From positions 229,337-293,336 of the forward strand of contig NW_019775180.1 in the NCBI RefSeq assembly GCF_001039355.2: DNA of 64,000 nt. The letters run 5' to 3'. Both the position numbers and the translations under genes were made by a program. Source of the DNA: Lingula anatina. Lineage: Eukaryota > Brachiopoda > Lingulata > Lingulida > Lingulidae. A model generated the notes under the pieces. It ran no database searches. It was not told where the DNA came from and worked only from the letters and a program-made list of their open reading frames with translations. Positions 1 through 11,800 of the stretch are shown one piece after another (within the stretch, counting starts at the first letter, position 1; each line of letters begins with the position of its first letter).

Positions 1-132
1 TATAGTTCATTTCAATCAAATGATTACCCGTGTAGTGTAAGATCATCATTTATATTAGAATTATACTTCAATTCAGATAAATATCATACACGTACATGTT
101 TTGTAATATCACCATTTATATTCAATTTGTAG

Positions 133-670
133 TTCCCACGACGCAGTTCGTAAAACAGGAGTGGGGCCACAGCTGGTGATCAGTCTTCCCCAGCTAGAGG
201 CAAAAAAGACATCAAAAGAAACATTATCCAAGTTTTCTCTCAGCAAACACCAGGCTTTAGTGAAATTTTCCAAACCCCCAGAGCCTCATCCTAATACCGT
301 GTGCTTCGAGTACCCGGGGACAGACTTGACCCACGCAGTGGTAAAGGCAGTCATTGATGACAAAATACTTTTCACAAGTAGCGGTAAGGTTGTCTCCATT
401 CAGTTCCAGCCGATGAATGTTCTATATGCAACCAACGGCTTGGACAACAGGTGGATTGTCACTTTGAACAACGCAGAGGCTGCGGGGTATTTAGTTTCTT
501 ACGGACTCGTTATCGGTGATGAGTATAGATTTGTCCACTTTTATGACGACGTTTTGCGAGACGAGTATGAAAAGCATTTAAGGTTCAAACAGATAACTAA
601 CGGAGAGGTCCCTTCTTCATACTCTTTGAAAGTTGGAAAAACGTCCGTTTTCTTCTCTTCGACACAATGA
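133..670 (+). CDS. 3' terminal exon of an unrecognised gene
   Basis: The reading frame is open from a splice acceptor (pyrimidine-rich stretch ending TTTGTAG at about 132) to a TGA at 668-670. The frame runs upstream through codons SHDAVRKTGVGPQLVISLPQ; no ATG begins it, so this is a last coding exon and the rest of the gene lies left of the window. It gives about 178 residues, soluble, rich in alternating hydrophobic segments (residues such as WIVTLNN and YRFVHFYDD) that look like beta strands, with no membrane segment. A poly(A) signal follows at 855-860. I do not recognise the family. Base composition is more balanced than the AT-rich flanks, which supports coding. Confidence 0.6.
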
Positions 671-854
671 AAATAATGCAATGGCATTGAACATGGATTC
701 AAGTGTAGTTAATACTAGTGTGTTTTTCTCTCTTTTGAATACCTCTTTCTTATTTCAGTTTTTTTTCTAGACTACCTCTACCATAACGTATATATGAAGT
801 AAGGTACATGTGCTTGTATGTTTTCCTCTCTGAATGCTGTGGCAGTTCGTTTGT

Positions 855-860
855 AATAAA
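855..860 (+). terminator. Poly(A) signal of the 133-670 exon
   Basis: AATAAA lies 185 bases after the stop codon, a usual 3' UTR length. A second AATAAA near 1045 could be an alternative. Confidence 0.5.
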
Positions 861-1225
861 CGTCTTAAATCTAATGCTCTTGGTGTTCTTAGTTGGTACA
901 CCTAACGCATTACGTGAAAAAGCAATGAGCAGGCCTACTTGCCTGGAAGTGTGATGTGATCGCGGCGATATATATATACGCTTTATTCAGTGTTAATGGT
1001 GTATTTTGATGAAATGCAAGTACTCTCTGTCGACATGTATGTCAAATAAAACATGTAGGCCTACACTACTACCCTCTCGCGATATGTCTTGAATACTTCT
1101 CGCTGACGCTCATGATGTTCTGGCATATACCGCTCGAGTGATAGTGTATTATCTTACACATAGCCGTTGATTTTAGTCGCTTGATCTTTAAGTCTATCAT
1201 TGTGACACCCTTTTATTATTTATTT

Positions 1226-1434
1226 GGGGGGGGGGAGGACAAAGGTCATCAGTCAAATTTTATCTACGGATGCATAGTCAGCAAATTCATAAGGGAGGTT
1301 CTTTTTCTGAAAAAGTGGACGTTTTACTATGAAATTTATGTGTAGGCTACCTATATCAAATTTTACCCAAAATGGACCTTTTCCTGACAAAAGGGGCGGT
1401 TCTTTTTAACCCCCCAACCCCCCCCCCCCCCCCC
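1226..1434. repeat. Segment bounded by G-run and C-run, possible repeat element
   Basis: A run of ten G begins at 1226 and long C runs occupy about 1410-1434. Inside are two related stretches of the form GGTTCTTTTT / AAAAGTGGACGTTTT. The homopolymers facing each other (G run at left, C run at right) look like the ends of a short non-autonomous element, but no target duplication is clear. Confidence 0.3.
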
Positions 1435-2196
1435 GGCCACGGGCCTGGCTATGGAAAGACAAATTAACAAGCCATACACGCACACAAAAAATGGAACTGT
1501 TCGTTTAAAATGATTGAATTAATTACAATATGTATTTGGATTGTAATCTTGTCAGTTACAGATCCTTCCACAGTTTTCTTCTCCTCCGTAACGAATTCCA
1601 TACTTCTTGTCGTTGCTACTTCTATTTCAAACAATTTAGGCCAAGTAATGAAATATAAAATCGCGATGACTTGTAATATTTTTCATATCAGTGGTGTGGG
1701 GAAAAGACGGAAAAGTTACTGTGGGCTCCTGTTGAGTTTCATCTTATATTTACTACCAGAACGAGATTCAAAAAGTGAATATCATATTAAAATCTCCTTC
1801 CTTTGATGGGAAGTTAAAATTAAATTCCCCGTTTACAATACCGTGGAATAAACAGTGAATTTTGAAGCAATGATTGAAAAGCTGTAAAACTAAAGAGAAG
1901 TTGTTATTACGCAAACGTTTTTATTGCTCGTTTTTAAATATATTTCATTAGTGCTAATCAATCGAATATGCTCAATATAAAATTAAAAAATATGAAAAAT
2001 TAGTCCAAATGATTTTTTTTAATTGCAAAAAAAATATACGTGTAAAAACTTTCAATGTACGCATAGTGATATCTTGGTCAATGCATTACAAGAATGTTGA
2101 TGCTTAACATCATGTAAAAACCATCACTTAATTTGTACGTTCTAGTACGTGGTATGAACATTTAGAATTACATGTACAGTGTGTAAAGTCAAACTT

Positions 2197-2775
2197 TTAA
2201 CTTTGCTGTGTCTCTACTTGTTCCAACTCTGTCGGAGGGTTTCGAAGCCAAGGGTGACATCGACGCTTATGTCGTGGGCTACTGACGGTGAAAGACGGCT
2301 TGCACAACCGAGAAAGTAAAGAATTTAACTGTTCATCCGAAAGCACTTTCTTTTGACACCCCTCTTTATTCTCATCTCCATCTTCACTTTGTGGGGCAGA
2401 TGCAGAGGGATCGACTTTCTCACGCTTTTTCCGCAGTGTAGAGGTGGTAGGAGTCCCGGCCAATCGCTCTACAATATCTTTACATTGTTTTTCTGTCACA
2501 ATACGATATGCTGGGATGTCGTAAAAATCATCCCTCCTCCGATAAAGTCCACAGAGTTTCTTGCTTATTTGTCTCTTGGAATATTTTTCCTCCCAAGATT
2601 TCGCCTCACTTTCTGTGGTGTGTTGGTGCTGCATACGCTCCGCCACCTCCTCTGGGCTATGTTTAGGATGAATTTTTATTAAGTATATATCATCCTCTGT
2701 TTCTATCACGGGAGGATCTCTGTACTTCACATCCGAGACAACGTGGCGAGTTTTGCTAGGTTGATACGTGTACAT
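2197..2775 (-). CDS. Intronless gene, 192-residue unrecognised protein
   Basis: An ATG at 2775 opens 192 codons with no splice signals needed. The protein is charged and soluble, with no signal peptide or membrane segment. Two segments look related: EKQCKDIVERLAGTPTTST (about residues 94-112) and DEQLNSLLSRLCKPSFTVSS (about 146-165). Both have an acidic start, then Q, a hydrophobic pair, RL and a following Thr/Ser/Pro patch, which suggests a short repeated helical motif. The C-terminus is basic (SPRHKRRCHPW). A candidate poly(A) signal lies at 1920-1925. The next gene upstream (2942-3286) is on the same strand 167 bases away, so the two could share a transcript. I do not recognise the family; microtubule-associated or sperm proteins often look like this, but that is a guess. 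Confidence 0.6.
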   Translation of the reverse strand: MYTYQPSKTRHVVSDVKYRDPPVIETEDDIYLIKIHPKHSPEEVAERMQHQHTTESEAKSWEEKYSKRQISKKLCGLYRRRDDFYDIPAYRIVTEKQCKDIVERLAGTPTTSTLRKKREKVDPSASAPQSEDGDENKEGCQKKVLSDEQLNSLLSRLCKPSFTVSSPRHKRRCHPWLRNPPTELEQVETQQS

Positions 2776-2941
2776 ATCGACGTATATATTCAGTTGACTT
2801 GGCTTTGATAACTGTGATACACGCTACGCTTTGCTATCGTTATACGAACATAGTCTAAATAAATCAATGCGGTTAATCTTGGTTCGAGACGTAAAATAAA
2901 TATCAAAAGCATTTATCAAACTCTACAGCAGTGAAACTGTG

Positions 2942-3286
2942 CTACCAATTAAACCCATGATGTAAGCGTCCGTTGGAGTTCCACTGGTAACTATGCGTTA
3001 GTCCTTTCTTGTCTAGCACCTCTTTTGGGGTCAGTCTCTTGGACTCTGGAACATTCTTTGGTGCGGCAAGACGGTTTGTAAACTCTAGCTGACTTCTAAA
3101 GCCTGCTTTATGGACTCCAGTGTACGTGAGTTGGAACCCTCCCAGCGTGTCAGTCGTACTTCTTGCACCTCGCGGTTCGCTTGGTTGGCAGTTTAGCACC
3201 TGTTCCTGCTCCTGGGGACCTTTTCCCGTTTTCTTTTGATTGCCTTCTGCCAATTGAACCCGCTTTCCACCATGGGCTTTAGGCAT
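2942..3286 (-). CDS. Small basic unrecognised protein (114 residues)
   Basis: I choose the ATG at 3286 (MPKAHGGKR...), with A at -3, over a non-ATG in-frame codon 21 bases upstream. The product is about 114 residues, basic, without hydrophobic segments, and ends in SYQWNSNGRLHHGFNW and a TAG. Its GC content is higher than that of the surroundings, which supports coding. No poly(A) signal lies between its stop and the next minus-strand gene, so either transcription continues into 2197-2775 or a splice donor near the C-terminal codons joins the two frames. A pre-ATG stretch ending TTATCGCAG could be an acceptor, so it may be a last exon. Family not recognised. Confidence 0.5.
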   Translation of the reverse strand: MPKAHGGKRVQLAEGNQKKTGKGPQEQEQVLNCQPSEPRGARSTTDTLGGFQLTYTGVHKAGFRSQLEFTNRLAAPKNVPESKRLTPKEVLDKKGLTHSYQWNSNGRLHHGFNW

Positions 3287-3307
3287 AATACTGCGATAAG
3301 ATCTCAC

Positions 3308-5148
3308 CGGTTCTTTCTTTCAGTTGTATACAATTTGGTGTCCAAGGCTGCTAATAGGCCTCATAGATTGTGCAATTTGTCGCTATGTGGAACTCTTAGT
3401 TGGCGACCTTTGTTGCTGAGCACAGGCAAAGATCGATTATACCGCCGTATAAAAGCCCCAGTGACTCGTTATCGATAATTTATTTAGGTTGTTTTCTTTA
3501 CTCATTCTTACAGGTGCTACACATTTGTCCTGCTTTATCAAGCGTGTTATCGCAAGGAAATTAAGAAAAAGAATTGGTCTGTAAATTTGAGCATGGCAAT
3601 GTTTACTGTTTTATTATTTTTTTTATCCCGGGGGTTTATTATTGAAAAGTTAGTGCTCAACAATCCAAATAACACAGATACACGGCATATAGGCCCTAAC
3701 ACAATAACTCGGGGGAAATTTTAGTTTTGTTGTTTAATACATATTATTCATATTATTTGTGAAAAATACCATTTCACATGCATATTTACATTTTGGTAGA
3801 GTGCAAGAAGGCTACCACAGAACAGCCTTTGAACTTCAACCTGTAGAGGTAAACATAGAAGATTTAACATAAAATGTTTGAGCCCAGACGGTCGAATCAC
3901 AAAAAAATATCTAAGTCACTGCCTCCCTCCAGCACTGCCTTATCAAAGACTGTCTTAGTGCATGTCAACTTGGACAAACAAAACGCCAGTCATCTCATCT
4001 CAGTCATGTTCCACAATGAAAAACTAAAAATCAAAAACAAGTAATCCTACATGGTATCCGTTGATACCAAGTAGGTCTACTTGTTTTCATTTTTTAGTTT
4101 TTCATAATGGATCTATGTAATATGTCTTGTTGGTTTGATTTCTTACTGTTTATTTATTTATTTATTAAAGGCTCCGCCCTGTACATAAGTGTCCTAAGTG
4201 TCCCAATTTTAACATTGGAGTGTGTGGGTGGGTTAAACAAAAAACATGATCTTTTCTTTTCTAGTCAGCTTCAGGCCCAACACTGGTAAACAAGGACAAC
4301 AACATTATTATAGCTGTTGATTGAAGTATTTTTTTTCGATTTTTTTATTCATGCGCGTATCGCCGCATGCACATAACACACCATGTGAGATTCCTCTGTA
4401 ATAAGACTGCATGTGTTCTTTACAGAAGAAAGTTCATATTTTGGCATTCTACAAAGTGAACTGCCTTGAAAGCCTGCAATTTTATAAAACCAAGTTCCTT
4501 CTCTTTTTTTTTCTAACATAGGTTAACAACCAGTACAGTTGAACACATAGCTTAATAAAGGAGTTATAACAGAAGGAGATTACACGCGTGGGGGCGGAGC
4601 CCGTTTTACGGCTCTCATTGGTCGGAATGAATAGAACCCGGAGAACAATGGGTGACTATCTCTGTTACGGTCTCGTTTGAATCTCGTTTTCCGGAAAAGG
4701 TGCCTTCAGAAGTTTCTTCGAGAGTACACAAAGAGAAAAGCATTCAAAAGTTCGTTAAAATGTTGTAACTCCTTGGCTTAATCAACCAGCACCTCAGGAA
4801 TTTCCTAATCCGTTTTCACAGCTGTCTGGTAATACCTAAAATTGATCGATATCAGGCATTTGATACCATTTAGGCCTACTGTAATAGGTTACGAATCTTC
4901 GCACCTTTCTGAACACAGCTGTACGCAGCAGTCCCTCAAGTAGACCTAATAGGGTTTTCACACCGATGCACCGCAACACTGTTTTGACCTGTAGGCCTAC
5001 ATAATGTGTAGCTTGTTAAATTACACTTTTAGCTTTCTTTTTTATTTTGAGAAAATTTGTGTAATAAAAAAAAACATGGTCTGATACTTGAGTGGCACAT
5101 AGTAACTTATGTATCAAACGGAACAGCACTATATGCGTACTTCAGCAG
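3308..5148. other. Intergenic with one hairpin repeat
   Basis: No gene is supported. The stretch holds a near-perfect 90-base hairpin at 4016-4105, a short TTTA run near 4146-4166, and otherwise unstructured AT-rich DNA. Confidence 0.5.
4016..4105. repeat. 90-bp near-perfect hairpin (MITE-like)
   Basis: The left arm starts ATGAAAAACTAAAAA and the right arm ends TTTTTTAGTTTTTCAT. The arms of about 43 bases pair almost throughout, with GGTATC facing GATACC around a 3-4 base loop near 4060. It is most likely a very short foldback element; a hairpin RNA is a second possibility. Confidence 0.6.
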
Positions 5149-5220
5149 TCCGGTATGGTCTAGTGGTTAGGATTCCTGGTTTTCACCCAGGCGGCCCGGG
5201 TTCGATTCCCGGTACCGGAA
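5149..5220 (+). tRNA. tRNA-Glu-UUC: tRNA-Glu (anticodon TTC)
   Basis: A 72-base cloverleaf. The acceptor stem pairs TCCGGTA (5149-5155) with TACCGGA (5213-5219), and the discriminator base is A. The D arm contains the A box TGGTCTAGTGG. The anticodon stem CCTGG/CCAGG encloses the loop TTTTCAC, with anticodon TTC at 5182-5184. The T arm CCGGG-TTCGATT-CCCGG holds the B box GGTTCGATTCC. CCA is not encoded, as expected in animals. It has no intron and a pol III T-run follows. Confidence 0.97.
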
Positions 5221-5225
5221 CACTG

Positions 5226-5235
5226 TTTTTTTTTT
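5226..5235 (+). terminator. RNA polymerase III terminator of tRNA-Glu
   Basis: A run of ten T begins five bases after the tRNA 3' end. Confidence 0.9.
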
Positions 5236-5413
5236 CATTTGAGTGTATATTTTATTTATTTACTTTTGGTTATATGATGTATGGCCTTTTCATTTACACG
5301 TGTATATTTAACAACTATGTTTTTAGTATAATAATAAGAAGAATCAATATTATAAATTATCATTATTATCATTATTTAAAATAAAAAAGATGAAAGAATA
5401 AAAATAACAGACT

Positions 5414-5419
5414 TTTATT
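5414..5419 (-). terminator. Poly(A) signal of the ZU5/death-domain gene
   Basis: TTTATT on the plus strand reads AATAAA on the minus strand, about 435 bases past the inferred stop at 5855-5857. Confidence 0.45.
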
Positions 5420-5854
5420 CTGGAGTAAAGTAGGCCTACTATGATTAAAGCAGCGGTTTACTGCAAGGACGTGACACTTTTACATAAAAGCAACAAACAA
5501 AACGAAATTACACCTTGGAGAAATTCAACGTAAAAAAGAGGTTTCACTTTTAAAAGAACAAGCACTGGACACTTATCTAGTCCATTACGGCACAATGTAA
5601 AACAAGTAATGCGTAAATCTATTTTAATAATACTTTTAGAACATTTAAATATTTAGAAATACTTTTAGAACAGAACAGAACGATATGAAAATAATTTAAC
5701 AGCTTAATCTGTGATAATGTTACGACATTACTCATAATGCTTAGATCCAGAAAACATTAAAGTAGTTACTGGAACACGTAACTTCATCTAAACAAAAGGA
5801 GGAATATAATGCATCCAGAGCAACAATATCGGATTAGTTGCTAAAATGTCATTT

Positions 5855-8800
5855 CTAGCCAACAAGCTGCACTTGCTCTGAAATGTGAGAAAGTATATTC
5901 TTTATAAAAACTCGCTAAAATCTAGTTAGTTTTTGAACAACCTAATAAATATTTCTGTCGTACATGTATTTTTTTCTTTAAACTAATGAAGGCTAAGACC
6001 CAATTAATTCAATGGTCCTAGAAGAAAGTAAATCCTACACTAGCTAAATTATCATATTAACACTAAAGATTTTTTTACCTGATAACTCAAGCAATCTTAT
6101 TCTCCTAAGCGCTTTCACAAGAAGAAGGAGCTCAGCACGTGGTCCAAGATTTTCCCTCCATTTCACGAGGATTTGGAAGATTTTTTCCCGCATGCCATCA
6201 TACTCTCCTTCAATATTCTTCAACTGTTCGTCTGTCACTTTGAGCTGACGGGACAGTTTAACATAGTTTGCATGGACTTGGCTGTCCTGGCAGATTTTAA
6301 TGAAGGCTTTGCGTAATATGTTATCTGAAATAAGAAGACAAAAATGCACAAATACTGAGGTACACACAGTTCATTTGGTTAATAATGCATTCAGGTAGAC
6401 GTATTTTCAAACCATCACACATACATAATAATGCGTACCTTTTATGTCCTCGGCTCTTTTCTGCCTGTATTCATCATCATGTTCATACACAATATATGCA
6501 AGATCAGGGCGACCCGCCGATGTCAGCGCTTTTCCCAGCAGCTCTACCTATCGGCAAAAGTTGCAAAAACGAAAACAGTTGATACACGGTAGGATCAGGT
6601 TGGCACATTTTCTTCATATAAGCTATCAATATTTTGAACAAAAGTTCACCCTCATATCACTCTCATCGCAAATACCTCGTTTCCTCCAGCCTATACATGT
6701 ATGTTCTGAACATAAGATATCTTCAAAATACCACATACCTTGTCCATTGATCTTGGCACTTTCTTTGCCCAAGTGATCAGCATATCGTATATAGCCACTT
6801 CGTTGTCGCTGTTGACATTATTCCGCAGGATAGCCTGTACGCGACTTTTTCGAATATTCAAAATATGTGCAACCTTCTTCCATTCATCACCAAGATCAGT
6901 CGCAATATTACGAAGAACACTTTCATCGACCGGACCTATAAAGGGAAATAATATATTTCTCCTCTCATAACAATCTTACATGCACTTCTCCATATTATAT
7001 CTTATCGGAAAAAACTTGTTAAAGTCACTGATGGCGTAATAATAGTGAGAATAAAATGAGGTCATGCTATTTGACATACTTATTTGATGCCTTTACTCAC
7101 CATCAGGAATAAATGTGACAGGTGCTTTTTGGACCAAAGGTTTAGGAGCTTCTGGCTCAGGCTGTATAAAGAGAACAGTTCAGTTCAACAGTATGCTGTC
7201 AAGAGAGAGCAAATTTAATCAAAGTGGCACTATGTTGATAAGTAAGTTATGAGAAGAAACATGAAAAGTTATTTACATCCTACCAACTGAAAAAAAAATT
7301 GAAACGGAATTGAATGTACTGCAAAAAAAAAACTATGAAATGTGTTTTTATATGTCAAGGTCTGAAAAAATGTGTAAACACAGAGACGCGTGTATTACCA
7401 TACCTTACCTTAGGTAAACTGACCAGCAGTTCACAAAGTAGAATATCCCCCATCACCCACGTCACTTCCTCTTTTGGACCACTCTTTCCGCCAACTGCGT
7501 CTCTGTCTTCGTTCTCTTTCTTTATAATCTGTTTTATCATGCCTTTGGTGTACACTTGGACGAAGCCACGATAACAGTCTAGACTCTTCTGAGCAAATTT
7601 ATCTATTTCCGTCACGTATATATTGACGCCGCTCTTTAACTGTGAGTTAAAGCAAAAATTGAGAATTTCCTCTTCGTCCTCGCATTGAATGTTTCCACGG
7701 AAACGCAAAAACAGTTCTTGTCCCTCGGTAAGTACTAGATCTTTACTCGCAGGTGGACCATCGTCAAAACCTTCTTCGGTCATCTTACGAAGAGCTTTGT
7801 CTATTTTGTTAGCGGCAAGACATTGAAGACTAACGTCGGACGGATCGTCAGATTTTTGACGCAGAACTGCTCTTACCGTTCGTTTCTGAAGGGCCGTTTC
7901 TATTAGATTTGCAAGCTTTTGTGCTTTCATTCCACCAGCTCCATGCTTCAGCCTTAGTGCCATGAACCTGAAACAGATATATAATAAGTGATCCAACAAA
8001 GAATTTCATCAGTTGAGGTTTGAACTCAAAATTACAATAGAAGCTTATTCAAAGAACAACCGAATTTGTTTTGGAAAAATATTAAAATTGTAACCGTGAA
8101 TGGCCAAGAATGCTATAACACTTACTAAATGTTTTTGACAAGATTTTTCTCCCTGAAAGATTATGGTCTTTAGGAATCTCAATTTTAGAATCTACCCTAT
8201 TCTTCTGCTGTAAATACCATACAGTTAGATGAATATGATGGAACGGAATCAACAAAAGCTTTAGTTTTGGCCCTTGTAGCGAATGACGCTGATGACTTTG
8301 GAAAAAAAAAGTCTTCTTTTTTCCCAATTTAGTACCTATCATATGGTTTCGTAATTTCAAATATGACTGCGTCTTTTTTCTTCGATTCACTTATGTCTAT
8401 GTCCGCCATTACAATCCACCCCTCGTCGCCTTCTGTTCTTGTCAGCAAGAACACAGTATCTTCTAAGTCATCATCTAAAATGATAAAAAAAAAGCCAAGG
8501 TGAATGAAAACAAGATAAAAAAATAAAATCGTCTGACTTCAGTTGGCATTATGTACAATTCACACAAATACGTGCTCCAGCAAAAAATATATGTATAAGT
8601 TTATATCGGTATATTACACAGACGTTGTCAGAGGCTCGCATCATGATCATAATGTCCAATAATATCCAAGATTGTTCGACTTACATAGAGTTCGCCACAG
8701 AACTTTGCACGTGCCTGTTTATACTCAGCTTTTTATGTTGGCACTGGCAGACTACAAGACCGTACAAATAAAGCATAACCTTGTAATAAACACTTCTATC

Positions 8801-11800
8801 CATTCACAACGTAATCAATCCGAAACATGGCACTTGGGCGTTTTTCGTTTGTCATTTTTTAAACTTTTAATAAAAAAATCATTAGACAAGTACGTTACCT
8901 TCAGCCTTTTGTTTTAAACCAAGCGAGAAAGCCGAGGACGGTCGCGTGGACTTTCCCTCCTTCTCTTTGGGTCGTGCAGTCTGCGGTCGCTTCGCCTTAG
9001 GGTTGGGAGGGCATGGTATGGTCACCTGTATGGGTTTCTTGAACTTGGACGTGCTACATTGGAAGCGTACGATAGGGCTACAGGTAAGCAAGGGGCCGCA
9101 ATCCTCGGATAAGCGTACTTTTAGCTCAGAAATCGCGAATGAGTCAACCGGTTGTACCTGCAATATTCATATTTATTTATTTATTTATTTATTTATTTTA
9201 AAGGTTGGATATCTCTCGCATTTGCTAATTATCCACGAACGTTCATGTTCAAACTATCATTTACATGAATTAATCATTTCAAAATGATTTTTACCAAACT
9301 GAAATATTTGAATAGCCAGCTTTTATTATTAAACAATTTTGCCCTAAAGCACATGAAAGTGTCTCAAAAACAGACAAAAAGGAACGAAAAAAAAACTATG
9401 TTTATTATAACAGGCCGTGTTGAAATTCATCTAAGCGTGGTTTACACTAATGCACCCATTTTTGCATTTTATTTTCTGTTCTTACTTGCAGCCCGAAGGT
9501 AGCAGTTGAAGGTACAGTCCCAGGTCTGCAGTGCAGCACTAGGCGCTGATCAACGGTTGACGACATCTTGCCGTCTTTCTTATTGGGCACTAGTCGATCT
9601 AGCTTTAACCTTGTCACCACTGCAAACTGGCCGAATGTCTTCAGACGACACTGGACAAATTTTGCTTCCTAGAAAAAATGTTAATTAGCATAAACCAATA
9701 CTAGGCATATTATAGGAAAACTGTTTTTCTTATGTGACTTCAGTCACAAGAGAGGGGTCGAGGAGGCTAGGGGTCAAGAATTCTAAACTCTTCATAAGTA
9801 AATTTCCTTATTAAATAGTATTTCAAATGAAATAAAATGTTAAATGAAGGACTGCAAACTGCAAAATCATATTAATGTTTGTAGTTGAAAAGACACATAT
9901 AATTTTAGTAGTAGGAAAGATACAATACCCGTAAATCCTGAAGAATGATCTCCTGCGACGGTAACTCCCTCCACTTATCCTTCCCTGTCTCCAAGTATTT
10001 AACAGCAAGTTCTCGACTGGAAACTTTTTGTGCGCAGTGTGGGATTGCAACAGCCAAAGGCTCCTCAAACTGGAAAGAGAAACTTTCAGGGGTAAGGGTC
10101 ATATTGCAAATATAAATTTATCCTTATCGAAATGCCTAGTACAAAATTATTCCAACGCGTATCATATCTATTAGTCTTTGATCAGGATCAATTAGCAAAA
10201 CTAAAAGGAATTACCTTGAAAACTACTTTCTCACTGGATGGGACGATTTCCACAATGTTGCTGACTAGCTCCTCGTTTTCCGCAATTGTGAGAGTAGAGT
10301 CGAGTTGGTTTAGTTTTTTACATTGCAGACTCTCTTCATCATCCGGATCCATGGTCCAGGGCATTGAGCGAACCACAGCCATGATACCAAGATCAAAATC
10401 GATTTGCTCTTCATTATACCGATAGCTAAAAAAATGCAAGGTAAGTATTCTTTCCTTAGTGAATTCTTCTCCTAGTGAAAATAGGCCGCAACTTGAGTGT
10501 TTAACGGTGACATATCTCTATAATTGTACACAGGAAGATATGCCGGCTAATGTCTGTCACCTAAGTCGTTGACTGAAGTACGTCTAATTAGTATACACCA
10601 TGTTACTGCATTAAGAATAAACTAAATACTATTTATAATTCATTTTACACATTAGAGAAGCTTATATATGCTAGTGTTAGCCTTTTTTGTACAAAAAGTT
10701 GCTTTATATCATTATTTTATTAGTTTAAGCGAAGTAGTGTGGTTTAAAATAATATGATAAAATAATTCTGTCTAGGAGTTACGTGAAAAGTGGCCAGTTG
10801 TTTGGGTCTCTTCTTTCAGCCTCTTGTCTTTTTCTTTCTTCCTCCTCCTTTTGGCGTTCGATTTCTTCAGGGGTGCCTTTTATGCTTTCTAGTTCTTTGC
10901 GTTTCTTTTCCTCTTCTTCCCTTTTCTTTCTTTCTTCCTCTTCTTTTTTCTTCCTTTTTTCCTCTTCTCGGATGCGTGCTTCTTCATCTGCTCGCGCTTT
11001 TTCTTCTGCGGCTTTTGCGGCCTCTGCTGCAGCTTTGGCGGCATTCTTCGCTTCTTTCAAGGCAGTATCGGCTGCAATCGCTGCATCTGCTGCTTCACTT
11101 GCTGCTTGACCGGCTAATTCGTTTGCTTCAGCCAACTCTACTGCAACCTTTGCTATGTCGGACTTTACAGATGCAGCCCATGATAAAACCGATTTTTCTT
11201 CGGCAATTTCATTGCAATCTACAAATATAAAGGACAGATAGTTTCATTTGAGACATATGTTCACTGATGTATCTGTTGCTTGAATAAGGTTAGTTAAATC
11301 AACTTACGTTAGGTCAACATGATAAATGAATGTTGCTGATAAGGCTACCGAGATTAATTTGTTTTAGGCGCATTTATTCTGCCGATGTCTTTGAGTATCA
11401 GCAATCTGTACACAGAAGACTGATATTGCCTAATTTTCACCGAACGATTAGAGCATCAGTCTGTGCTTGCTCTTACTTTCACAACCTGTACAAACAAAAG
11501 GAAATACCTAAATGACAGTTCGGAGACGTAACAGATTTGAAAGGTAAAAGATAAAGGGATAAGAAAATAATACTAATGGTTTTGAAATATTCAAAGAAAA
11601 CAAATAAAAAAGGAACATTACTTCCATATGTTAATGAATGACCCACTGACATATGTAACTGAAAAACTATGAGTAGGCCCTATCGTTATACACTGCATTT
11701 GTCTTGTCGAGTATACAGCTTTTAGAACAGAAACACCGTTGGCATAAACAAACCTTGCGATCCAGCCTCTTTTGATAACCAGCTCTTTAGACCTTCGTGT

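Larger units (their letters stand above)
671..2196. other. Intergenic, mostly AT-rich
   Basis: No gene is supported here. It holds the 3' UTR of the left gene, the G-run/C-run bounded segment at 1226-1434, and at 1920-1925 (TTTATT on the plus strand) a possible poly(A) signal for the minus-strand gene at 2197-2775. A 98-codon open frame at 1510-1806 has no splice context or recognisable composition. Confidence 0.5.

Noticed and set aside
10783-11230. Plus-strand open frames of 108 and 146 codons rich in Ser/Phe/Leu
   Set aside because: They are antisense shadows of the Ala/Glu/Lys coiled-coil exon of the ZU5/death-domain gene.
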